Positions 24,582 to 32,472 of a stretch of DNA of 43,205 nt are shown here, piece by piece (within the stretch, counting starts at the first letter, position 1; every line of letters begins with the position of its first letter). Source of the stretch: Akkermansiaceae bacterium (lineage in GTDB: Bacteria > Verrucomicrobiota > Verrucomicrobiia > Verrucomicrobiales > Akkermansiaceae). The DNA lies in contig JAFLSS010000010.1 in assembly GCA_022510805.1 (NCBI GenBank), positions 1-43,205 of the forward strand, written 5' to 3'. The notes below the pieces were generated by a model. That model made no database searches, had not been told where the DNA came from, and saw only the letters and a list, made by a program, of their open reading frames with translations. The position numbers and the translations under genes are program-made.

Positions 24582-25127
24582 TTATTCCTCTGCTTTGTCC
24601 CAATGGATGGAGACGGGCAGGTCTGTGAGGTTGGTCCTGTAGCGCGTGCCCCGCTCATCATAGTAGCTCAGGTCAGTATCGGCCGCCACGGTGCCGCCGC
24701 GGTATTGCTGCGTGTCGTATGCCTGGTCTGCCGGCAGCTGCAGCACGAGGGTGCCCACCAGCGGATGCTGTGTGGTGGGGCCATCAAACAACAGCACCAC
24801 GAGCCCCGGCTGGCTGGCGGGTGACTGGCGCAGGTTGCTGCCGCTAAAGGACTGCTGCGTGACCTCTGCCGTGGTGGCGCTGCGCGGGATGTTGATGATG
24901 CCCGAGTAGGCGCCGCCCTGTGTGGGGTCTGTGCCGAGGTAGGAGATGGTGAGCGTGAGCTCATTGCCCTGGCCGATGGCGAGTGTGCCGTTCTTGACTC
25001 CATTCGGGAACAAGGCCGCGGGGCCTTGCTCGGTGGTGCCGGAGTTGCCGCCGCCGCAGGCGCCGAGCAGGGCGCACCCGGCTGCAAGCGCAGCGCTCTT
25101 GAGGATTGTGTGGAATTGGTAGTTCAT
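24582..25127 (-). CDS. Predicted lipoprotein of unknown function
   Basis: The 181-aa protein has a lipoprotein signal peptide with lipobox LLGAC followed by a Gly/Asn/Ser linker (GGGNSGTTEQG), so it is probably lipidated and exported. The rest is beta-rich with LTLTISYLG and VVLLFDGP and has no recognisable catalytic motif. The start at 25127 places the signal peptide at the N-terminus; an upstream in-frame extension overlaps pdxJ and is rejected. It follows pdxJ by 28 bp and may be cotranscribed with purH and pdxJ. Function unknown. Confidence 0.75.
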   Translation of the reverse strand: MNYQFHTILKSAALAAGCALLGACGGGNSGTTEQGPAALFPNGVKNGTLAIGQGNELTLTISYLGTDPTQGGAYSGIINIPRSATTAEVTQQSFSGSNLRQSPASQPGLVVLLFDGPTTQHPLVGTLVLQLPADQAYDTQQYRGGTVAADTDLSYYDERGTRYRTNLTDLPVSIHWDKAEE

Positions 25128-25155
25128 AGAGTGTGTTGTAGGTGGGAGAGGTGAG

Positions 25156-25899
25156 TCAGCTCCATGAGTAGGAGAGGATGGCATCCTTCATCTCGCGCAC
25201 GGCGGCTTGGAGGCCGGTGAAGACGGCGCGGGCGATGATGGTGTGGCCGATGTTGAGCTCCTGCAGGTGCGGCACCCGGTTGAGGGACGCGAGGTTGGAG
25301 AGGCGGATGCCGTGCCCGGCATGCACCTCCAGCCCGAGGGCATGGGCGCATTCGGCCGCGCGGATGAGGCGCTGCACTTCCTGCTCATGCTCGGCGCCGG
25401 TGGTGTTGGCAAAGCAGCCGGTGTGCAGCTCAATCATGGGCGCGCCCACGGCGGCGCTGGCCTGCACCTGCTCCGGTGTGGGGTCGATGAACATGCTCAC
25501 GCGGCTGCCATGTGCCTGCAGCTCAGCCACAAGCTCGCGCAGCGCATCAGCGTGCCCCGCTACATCCAGCCCCCCCTCGGTGGTGACCTCCTGCCGCCGC
25601 TCCGGCACCAGGCACACGTAGTCCGGGTGCAGGCGCAGGGCGAGCTCCAGCATGGCGGGCGTGGCGCCCATTTCCAGGTTGAGGGGCAGGGGGATTTCCC
25701 GGCGCACGCAGAAGGCATCGGCATCCTGCATATGGCGGCGGTCTTCCCGCACGTGGAGGGTGATGGAGTCTGCCCCACCCTGCAGAGCGGCCCGCGCGGC
25801 CTCGAGCACAGAGGGCTCGGGCGCGATGGGTAGCTCCACTCCCGCATAGCGGGCTTGGCGCAGGGTGGCCACGTGGTCTATGTTGACACCGAGGTGCAT
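25156..25899 (-). CDS. pdxJ: Pyridoxine 5'-phosphate synthase
   Basis: PdxJ condenses 3-amino-2-oxopropyl phosphate with 1-deoxyxylulose 5-phosphate in DXP-dependent vitamin B6 synthesis. The 247-aa protein starts with the family signature LGVNIDHVATLRQAR and continues with ADSITLHVREDRRHM, LNLEMGAT, ELHTGCFAN and VHAGHGIRLSN. The start is ATG 25899; an in-frame upstream extension lies inside purH. It begins 11 bp after purH, so the two are probably cotranscribed. Length and motifs are complete. Confidence 0.96.
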   Translation of the reverse strand: MHLGVNIDHVATLRQARYAGVELPIAPEPSVLEAARAALQGGADSITLHVREDRRHMQDADAFCVRREIPLPLNLEMGATPAMLELALRLHPDYVCLVPERRQEVTTEGGLDVAGHADALRELVAELQAHGSRVSMFIDPTPEQVQASAAVGAPMIELHTGCFANTTGAEHEQEVQRLIRAAECAHALGLEVHAGHGIRLSNLASLNRVPHLQELNIGHTIIARAVFTGLQAAVREMKDAILSYSWS

Positions 25900-25910
25900 G
25901 ACGCGTGAGT

Positions 25911-27467
25911 TTAGTGCAGGAAGTGGCGCACGCCGGTGAAGATCATGGCGATGCCGGCGGCATCTGCCGCGTCGATCACCTCTTGATCGCGGATCGAGCC
26001 GCCGGGCTGAATGCAGGCCGTAGCGCCGGCGTCGATGGCGGTTTGCAGACCATCCGCAAAGGGGAAGAGCCCATCGGACGCGATGACGCTGCCCTTGAGG
26101 CTGAGCCCGGCCTGGCCGGCTTTCCACACGGCGATCTTGGCGGAGTCCACGCGGCTCATCTGGCCGGCGCCGATGCCGAGCGTGCCGTTCTTATCAGTGA
26201 AGACGATGGCATTGGAATGCACCTGCTTGCAGACGCGCCAGGCAAAGCGCATGGCCGCGAGCTCATCTGCCGTGGGGATGCGCTTGGTCACCACCTTGCT
26301 GTCCAGCCCGTCCAGGCCGAGCACTTCGTCATCGCGCTTCATGGTCATGACACCACCGGCGGCGGAGCGAAGCATGGGCAGCTTGCAGTACTCTTTCCAC
26401 GCATCGAGGTTGATGCGCATGATGCGGCAGTTCTTCTTCTTCTGCAGGATGGCGCGTGCCTCCGGCTCATAGTCCGGCGCGATGATGACATCGGTAAAGA
26501 TGGCGCCCACGATGCGCGCGAGCGCCTCGGTCATCGGGCGGTTCATCACGATCACCCCGCCGAAAGGCGCCTGCGTATCCGTTTGGTAGGCGCGCTTCCA
26601 AGCCTCCACGAGGTCGTCATCATCCTGCCCCACGCCGCAGGGGTTGGTGTGCTTGAGAATGCCGACAGTCGGGCGGCGGAAGTTGGAGATGAGGGAAGCG
26701 GCGGCATCCAGATCCAGGATATTGGTGTAGGAGAGCTCCTTGCCCTGCAGCTGGGTGAAGATGGAGTCAAAATCCCCGTAGAGCACGCTGGGCTGGTGGG
26801 GGTTGTCGCCATAGCGGAGAGTCTGCGCAAAGGGCAGGGAGAGGGAGAAGTTGCTCTTGGTGCTGCCCTCTGCCTGGTGACCCAAGTAGTTGGAGATGGC
26901 CGTGTCATAGCCGGAGGTGCGCATGAACACCTTGACCGCCAGCTTCTCGCGGGTCTTGAGGGTGGTGCCGCCCTGGTGGGTGGCCATCTCCTCGAGCACG
27001 GTGTCATAATCTGCCGGGTCAGACACCACAGTGACCGAGGCGTAGTTCTTGGCCGCCGAGCGCAGCATGGACGGGCCGCCGATGTCGATCTTCTCGATGG
27101 CCTCCGCCAGAGTCACGCCATCCTTGGCGATGGTTTCCTCAAAGGGGTACAGATTCACACAGACCAGGTCAATGGTGGGGATGTCATTCTCCTGAGCCTG
27201 GTGGCGGTGCTCCTCCAGATCACGGCGCTGAAGCAAGCCGCCGTGCACCTTGGGGTGCAGGGTCTTGACACGCCCGTCGAACAACTCAGGCGCGCCGGTG
27301 TAGTCGGAAATTTCAGTAACGGGAAGCCCCAACTCTTTAAGGTATTTACAGGTGCCGCCAGTAGAGATAAGCTGCACGCCGCAGGCCACAAGGCCCCGGG
27401 CAAACTTATCAAGGCCGGTCTTATCGGAGACGGACAAGAGCGCCCGTTCAATTTTCAATGTTTCCAT
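25911..27467 (-). CDS. purH: Bifunctional AICAR transformylase / IMP cyclohydrolase
   Basis: PurH performs the last two steps of IMP synthesis. The N-terminal cyclohydrolase domain shows ALLSVSDKTGL, LISTGGTCKYL, DGRVKTLHPKVHGGLL and IDIGGPSMLRSAAKN. The C-terminal transformylase domain shows LRYGDNPHQ, KHTNPCGVG and the terminal GGSIRDQEVIDAAD. Length (518 aa) is normal. The start is ATG 27467; a longer in-frame version adds 15 residues without family similarity. It heads the purH-pdxJ-lipoprotein set and is divergent from the sugar porter. Confidence 0.97.
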   Translation of the reverse strand: METLKIERALLSVSDKTGLDKFARGLVACGVQLISTGGTCKYLKELGLPVTEISDYTGAPELFDGRVKTLHPKVHGGLLQRRDLEEHRHQAQENDIPTIDLVCVNLYPFEETIAKDGVTLAEAIEKIDIGGPSMLRSAAKNYASVTVVSDPADYDTVLEEMATHQGGTTLKTREKLAVKVFMRTSGYDTAISNYLGHQAEGSTKSNFSLSLPFAQTLRYGDNPHQPSVLYGDFDSIFTQLQGKELSYTNILDLDAAASLISNFRRPTVGILKHTNPCGVGQDDDDLVEAWKRAYQTDTQAPFGGVIVMNRPMTEALARIVGAIFTDVIIAPDYEPEARAILQKKKNCRIMRINLDAWKEYCKLPMLRSAAGGVMTMKRDDEVLGLDGLDSKVVTKRIPTADELAAMRFAWRVCKQVHSNAIVFTDKNGTLGIGAGQMSRVDSAKIAVWKAGQAGLSLKGSVIASDGLFPFADGLQTAIDAGATACIQPGGSIRDQEVIDAADAAGIAMIFTGVRHFLH

Positions 27468-27596
27468 GGTATGAGTCGTGTATCTGATCATTCCCCGCAG
27501 GGAACGCAGCAAGCCTACACCCCTTGCCGGTGAATTGCAAGCTCAAACTGCAATTGCATGCGCATTCCTCGTGAACGCAGATTTGGCATTTTTTGA

Positions 27597-27624
27597 TTGC
27601 ACCGTGAGCTGCACATGCTATAAT
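27597..27624 (+). promoter_or_regulatory. Sigma-70-type promoter of the sugar porter
   Basis: TTGCAC (27597-27602) and a consensus TATAAT (27619-27624) are separated by 16 bp. The predicted transcription start falls about 3 bases before the ATG at 27634, so the mRNA would be leaderless or nearly so; no Shine-Dalgarno is present. Confidence 0.65.
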
Positions 27625-27633
27625 GCACCCGCT

Positions 27634-29712
27634 ATGAGTACCAACCCAACAGAGCCTGCCGTGGCAGACTCGGTGAAGAGATATGCGCGTTACCTTATGG
27701 TAATGGCTGGTTTAGGTGGTCTTCTCTATGGTATAGACGTGGGCGTGATCGCCGCCGCTGTGCCTTACATTGAGGAGACTTCCACTTATACGCCCCAGCA
27801 GATTTCCGTGGTCGTGGCAGCAGTGCTGCTCGGCTCGGTGATTTCCTCCCTGTTTGCGGGCGTGCTTGCAGAGTGGCTCGGCCGCAAGAAGGTGATTATC
27901 CTCTCCGCCTTGCTGTTCACGCTGAGTATCCCCGTCATCTGCTGCTCCGGTGGTGTGTTCACCCTGCTCATGGGTGGCCGCATCCTGCAAGGCGCCTCCG
28001 CCGGCCTCGTGGGTGTGGTGGTGCCCATGTACCTGGCAGAATGCTTGGATGCCAACTCCCGCGGCAAGGGCACGGGCATGTTCCAATTCCTGCTCACGGT
28101 GGGGTTGGTCTTTGCTGCCGCCATCGGCCTGGCTACGACTTGGGCTGTGGGCGCTGCCACGGATGTGACGGTGTCTGACGCGGACAAGGTGATGGCTTGG
28201 CAGACGATTTTCTGGTGCTCGGCGCTTCCCGGGCTCATCCTTTTCCTCGGCGCGTTCCGCCTGAAGGAATCTCCGCGCTGGCTCTACAAGCGCGGCCGCG
28301 AGAATGAGGCTCTCATCGCCCTGGCGGCCAACAATGGCGCCGAGGCGGCCAAGGAGATTCTCGAGGAGATGAAGGCGGCTGATGCCGCGGCGGAGCAAGA
28401 GAAAGCCGCCATTGCCGCTGCTTCGGCAGGGGATTCGCTGCTGCAGCGCAAATATGTGATTCCTTTCGTGCTGGCGGTCATCGTGCTTGCCTGCACGCAG
28501 GCCACGGGTATCAACTCCGTGCTCAACTACTCGGTGAAGATCTTCCAGCAGTCCGGCCTGGAGGGCCAGAGCGCCAATATTGCTGATATCGCCATCAAGG
28601 TGGTAAACATGCTCATGACGATTGTCGCCGTGGCGCTGGTGGATAAGAAAGGCCGCACGTTCCTGCTCAAGATGGGCACGCTGGGCATCATCGTCGGCCT
28701 GGCCGGCGTGGGCGCCATGTTCCTCTCTGTGGAGGACAAGCGCGTGGACGTGACAGATTATGTGAAGGCTCAGCTGCAGGCCTATGAGGGCACTCCTGCC
28801 TATGTGAAAGTCTCCACGGCCGATGCCGTGAAAATGGTGGCGGAGAAGCATCCTGAGTTCATGCAGGGCGCTTCTGTGACTCCCGGCATGCAGCTCATCG
28901 TGACCTACAAACAGGGAGATTCTTCCAATCAGGTGGTGTCTGAGTACTTTGACCGCGATGCGAAGCTGGCTGAGGTGTCCGCCGCCGGTCTCTCTTATGA
29001 GGATCACTCCATGGATGCTGTGAATGTGGGCGAAGCTCAGGCGCAGTTCATCGAGGACCTCAAGAAAGAGACGAAGGATACGCAGAAGAGCTACCAGCTT
29101 TCCGACAAGCTTCGCATGGGCGAAGTGAAACTGGCGGATGCCGCCAAGCAGAAGGATGTGGAGGCTGCTCTCCTGCAGCTGGAGAAGGACAGCGACCGCG
29201 TGATCATCAACCCCGCATTCGCTCCCAAGCCCACGTTCTTGGATGACATTATGTTCTGGCAGACGCAGCCGGAGCCCGGCACCCTGCAGCCGCTCACCAT
29301 CACCCGCGCAGAGGTGGGCATGAAGCCCGGCGTTGTGACGGGGTGGTTTGTCACCATCTTCTTCGTGGTGTTTATCGCGTTCTATGCGGCGGGTCCCGGC
29401 GTGTGCGTGTGGTTGGCTCTTTCGGAGCTCATGCCCACCCGCATCCGCGCGAACGGCATGGCCATCGCCCTGCTGATCAACCAGGCCGTGTCCACCACCA
29501 TCGCGGGCACCTTCCTGCCTTGGGTGGGCGCTTGCGGCTACTCGAGCGTGTTCTTCACCCTCGCGGGCTTCACGGTGATCTACTTCATCACGGCGGCGTT
29601 CTTCCTGCCTGAGACAAAGGGCCGCACGCTTGAGGAGATCGAGCAGTACTTCACCACAGGCAAGATGCCTGCTCCCAAGAGCGAGGAGGAGAAGGAGTCC
29701 TCCGCCTCCTGA
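27634..29712 (+). CDS. Sugar porter family MFS transporter with a large extracytoplasmic insertion
   Basis: The 692-aa transporter has the sugar-porter hallmarks: GIDVGVIAAA in helix 1, GRKKVIILSA after helix 2, PMYLAE, RLKESPRWLYKRGR, the helix-10/11 region with ELMPTRIRANG, and the C-terminal PETKGRTLEEIE. It probably imports a hexose by proton symport. Ordinary sugar porters are about 450-500 aa; the excess is a hydrophilic block at about residues 366-565 between the predicted helices 9 and 10, which should face the periplasm. The start at 27634 follows a strong promoter; the frame is open further upstream but that part overlaps the promoter. Its own terminator follows at 29745-29790. Confidence 0.9.
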   Translation: MSTNPTEPAVADSVKRYARYLMVMAGLGGLLYGIDVGVIAAAVPYIEETSTYTPQQISVVVAAVLLGSVISSLFAGVLAEWLGRKKVIILSALLFTLSIPVICCSGGVFTLLMGGRILQGASAGLVGVVVPMYLAECLDANSRGKGTGMFQFLLTVGLVFAAAIGLATTWAVGAATDVTVSDADKVMAWQTIFWCSALPGLILFLGAFRLKESPRWLYKRGRENEALIALAANNGAEAAKEILEEMKAADAAAEQEKAAIAAASAGDSLLQRKYVIPFVLAVIVLACTQATGINSVLNYSVKIFQQSGLEGQSANIADIAIKVVNMLMTIVAVALVDKKGRTFLLKMGTLGIIVGLAGVGAMFLSVEDKRVDVTDYVKAQLQAYEGTPAYVKVSTADAVKMVAEKHPEFMQGASVTPGMQLIVTYKQGDSSNQVVSEYFDRDAKLAEVSAAGLSYEDHSMDAVNVGEAQAQFIEDLKKETKDTQKSYQLSDKLRMGEVKLADAAKQKDVEAALLQLEKDSDRVIINPAFAPKPTFLDDIMFWQTQPEPGTLQPLTITRAEVGMKPGVVTGWFVTIFFVVFIAFYAAGPGVCVWLALSELMPTRIRANGMAIALLINQAVSTTIAGTFLPWVGACGYSSVFFTLAGFTVIYFITAAFFLPETKGRTLEEIEQYFTTGKMPAPKSEEEKESSAS

Positions 29713-29744
29713 GTTCTCCGCGGGAGCTCCTGAGCTCTCTATCC

Positions 29745-29790
29745 GCGGCCGGGCTTGCGCTTCAGATGCGTGAGTCCGGCCGCTTTTTTT
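29745..29790 (+). terminator. Intrinsic terminator of the sugar porter gene
   Basis: GCGGCCGG (29745-29752) pairs with CCGGCCGC (29776-29783) across a 23-nt loop, and seven T residues follow on the plus strand. Confidence 0.82.
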
Positions 29791-29821
29791 GCGCCTGCGC
29801 CCGCTGTGCCGGGGTGGGTGG

Positions 29822-30724
29822 TCACTTCTTAGCCGGCTGCTTCCGCGCCACCACGACCAGCACTCCGGCGATGATGAGCGCGAAGCCTGCGGCGATGCGC
29901 CCGCTGAGCTGCTCCCCAAAGAGGGCGATGCCGATGACCATGGCGGTGAGCGGCTCCAGCGCGCCCAAGATGGCCGCCCTGGTGGGGCCGATGAGTTTGA
30001 TGGCCAGCGTGAGGGTCTCGAGCGAGAAAATTGTCGGGATGAGGGCAAGCAGCAGGGCACAGCCCCACAGGAAGGAGGAGGGGAGCCCCTGAAGCTTGGT
30101 GCAGAAATCGAGGTTGATCACATAGATCAGAAAGCCGAAAAGCATGATGTAGAAGTTCAGCTTGTCGCTGCGCACGCGGCGGAGGTGCTTGGCGTGCCGC
30201 ACGCCCACGATGTAGAGCGCGTAGAGCAGGGCGGAGATGAGGGCATAGCAGATGCCGAGTCCCGCTTGCGGCTGCAACTCGCTGTCCCCGCGCGCCAGCA
30301 GCGCCACCCCGGCGCCGGAGGCGATGATGGCCACCACGATGTCGCGGCTGAGTTTCTCCCCGTAGAAGAGGGCTGAGAGCAGGGCCACCAGGGAGGGGTA
30401 GACAAAGAGGAGGGTGCAGCTGATGCCGGCGTCGATGTATTCAAAGGATGAAAAGAGCGCGATGGAGGAGAAGGAAAAGAGAAGCGCCAGGATAAGGAGG
30501 GTGGCTCCCTCTCGCCAGCGGAGGCGCAGGCTGCGCTTTTTGATGATGAGGAGGAAGGCGCCATACAGAGCGGCGGCAAAGAAGTAGCGGTAGAAGAGGA
30601 TGGAGTTCACGCCTATGCCGGCGGCGAGCATGGGCAGGGCAAAGAGCGGGTTGGTGCCGTAGCTGATGGCGGTGAGCATGCCGCAGAGCACGCCCTTGGT
30701 GTGTGGGGGAGCAGGGGTAGGCAT
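29822..30724 (-). CDS. EamA/DMT-family transporter
   Basis: The 300-aa integral membrane protein has about ten hydrophobic helices arranged as two EamA repeats, the layout of drug/metabolite exporters. Diagnostic stretches are the GFLL-like first repeat (YRYFFAAALYG), SLVALLSALFYGEKL closing repeat 1 and LGALEPLTAMVIGIALFGE closing repeat 2. The terminal KKQ-type basic tail is cytoplasmic. Substrate is unknown; members export amino acids, nucleotides or other metabolites. It is tail-to-tail with the sugar porter and 74 bp downstream of the POT transporter gene, so cotranscription with that gene is possible. Confidence 0.88.
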   Translation of the reverse strand: MPTPAPPHTKGVLCGMLTAISYGTNPLFALPMLAAGIGVNSILFYRYFFAAALYGAFLLIIKKRSLRLRWREGATLLILALLFSFSSIALFSSFEYIDAGISCTLLFVYPSLVALLSALFYGEKLSRDIVVAIIASGAGVALLARGDSELQPQAGLGICYALISALLYALYIVGVRHAKHLRRVRSDKLNFYIMLFGFLIYVINLDFCTKLQGLPSSFLWGCALLLALIPTIFSLETLTLAIKLIGPTRAAILGALEPLTAMVIGIALFGEQLSGRIAAGFALIIAGVLVVVARKQPAKK

Positions 30725-30798
30725 TTCTGAGGGGTGCAGAGGTGAGAAGTAGCGCCGGGGAAGAGTCTACTCCTCCGCACCTGAAGTGCAAGCCTATT

Positions 30799-32442
30799 TT
30801 ACGGCCGGGTGGCCTCGGCTTTCATGGCCGGGCGGGTGGTGACATACAGGAAAAGCAGCCCAAAGAACACACTCAGAGCGCCATACATTACAAATGTGGA
30901 GACGGAGGCCGGGTCGCTCACCAGGTGTGTGAGGTAGATGACCAGGAAGTTGCCCAGGGTGCTGGTGAGGAACCAGAAGCCGGAGATGATGCTCTTGAGG
31001 TTGCTGCCGGCGGCGGTGTAGGCGTATTCCAAGCCGGTGGTGCTCACCAGTATTTCGGAGATGGTGAGCAGCAGGTACGGGAGGCACTGCCAGAGGATGG
31101 AGAGCCCCATGCCGGCATCCAGCGCCATCTGGATGCCTGCCACCGCGCCGTAGGAGATGCCGGCCAGCACGATGCCGCAGCCCATGCGCCGCAGCGGGCT
31201 GCCCCACTTGCCGATGCGCGGGTAGATGAGCAGGGTGACCAGCGGTACCAGGATCATGACCAGCAGCGGGTTGAAACTCTGCATCTCCTCCGCGCCGAAG
31301 GTGAAGAGGGTGCCTGACTCGGCTGTGCCGAAATGGATGGCCTGCATCTTGTCGCCCTGCAGGACCCAGCTGGTCATGGTCTGGTCATACAAGCTCCAGA
31401 AGGGGATGATGAGCAGAAAGACCACGAGGATGCGCAGCAGGTTGCGCGTCTCGCGGAGCTTGTCGGCCGCGTAGCGCGCACTCGCGGCGGCGGATCCTTG
31501 GTAGAGCATGCTGCCCACCATGCCCAGCGTGTTCTGCGCGCCTTTGGCTGCGGAGAGCTTGAGCGCGATGAGCAGGGCGCCCGCCAGCCCTGCCAGGAGG
31601 GTGACAAGGCTTGCCAGGGAGGCGGCGGTCTTGCTGCCGCCCAGGTGGGTGATGAGCTCGGCGCTCAGGCTGGTGAGCGCCCAGAGGAACAGCCCCAGAA
31701 CCACGGCGCTGAGAAGGAAGATGAGGATGTGGCACAGGGTTGTGAGTGTGCGCTGCACGGGCTCTGCGCCGTGCTGTGCCTCGCTGCGTGTGCGCCCCCG
31801 CCACAGCAGGTGGGCGAGGATCGGGAAGAACTCCGGCTGGGAGGGGCGGCGGTGGCGGTAGAGCTTGCGCCCTTTCCAGAAGATGATGGTGGCCAGCGCC
31901 ATGAATATGCCCGGTATGGCAAATGCCCAGCTGTAGCCCCATGTCTGCCGCACCCAGGGGATGATGAGGAAGGAGAAGAAGGAGCCCAGGTTGATGGACC
32001 AGTAGAACGCCGCATAGATGCGTGTCATGGTGTGGCTTTCTCCCTCCTCGACTTGGTCGCCCACAAAGGCGGAGACGCAGGGTTTGATGCCGCCTGCGCC
32101 GAGGGCGATGATGAAGAGGCCGAGGAAGAGGATGAGGCGCCGCATCTCGATGCTGTCCGTCAAGTCGGCTGTGGCCAGCACGCCGTGCCCGAGGCAGTAG
32201 AAGAGCGACACGTAGAGAATCATGCGGTAGCGCCCCAGAAAGCGGTCTGCCAGCCAGGCGCCGAATAGGGGCAGCACGTAGATGCAGGCGTTGAACAGGT
32301 GCCCCACGGTCACCGCTGCCTGTTCGCTCATGGCGAGCACGCCGGTCATGTACAGCGTGAGGATGCTGCGCATGCCGTAGAAGCTGAAGCGCTCGCAGGC
32401 CTCATTGCCCACGATGTATTTTGTCTGTGGGGGGAGAGGCAT
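30799..32442 (-). CDS. POT/PTR2-family proton-dependent oligopeptide transporter
   Basis: The 547-aa transporter imports di- and tripeptides with protons. It carries the helix-1 ExxERF motif as NEACERFSFYGMRSIL, the PTR2 signature region LGAGGIKPCVSAFVGDQ, and FYWSINLGSFFSFLIIP. About fourteen hydrophobic segments are visible, as usual for bacterial POTs. A cytoplasmic linker around residue 200 (FFPILAHLLWRGRTRSEAQ) is longer than in the short bacterial members. It is downstream of the PpiD-like gene by 30 bp, so the two may be cotranscribed. Confidence 0.92.
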   Translation of the reverse strand: MPLPPQTKYIVGNEACERFSFYGMRSILTLYMTGVLAMSEQAAVTVGHLFNACIYVLPLFGAWLADRFLGRYRMILYVSLFYCLGHGVLATADLTDSIEMRRLILFLGLFIIALGAGGIKPCVSAFVGDQVEEGESHTMTRIYAAFYWSINLGSFFSFLIIPWVRQTWGYSWAFAIPGIFMALATIIFWKGRKLYRHRRPSQPEFFPILAHLLWRGRTRSEAQHGAEPVQRTLTTLCHILIFLLSAVVLGLFLWALTSLSAELITHLGGSKTAASLASLVTLLAGLAGALLIALKLSAAKGAQNTLGMVGSMLYQGSAAASARYAADKLRETRNLLRILVVFLLIIPFWSLYDQTMTSWVLQGDKMQAIHFGTAESGTLFTFGAEEMQSFNPLLVMILVPLVTLLIYPRIGKWGSPLRRMGCGIVLAGISYGAVAGIQMALDAGMGLSILWQCLPYLLLTISEILVSTTGLEYAYTAAGSNLKSIISGFWFLTSTLGNFLVIYLTHLVSDPASVSTFVMYGALSVFFGLLFLYVTTRPAMKAEATRP

Positions 32443-32472
32443 AGGTCAGTAGGGGGTGGGGAGGGGGGGTGC

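Noticed and set aside
27712..30060. A 782-codon open frame antisense to the sugar porter
   Set aside because: It runs through the terminator and two genes, has no domain signature and is His/Arg/Gln-rich as expected of a shadow frame.
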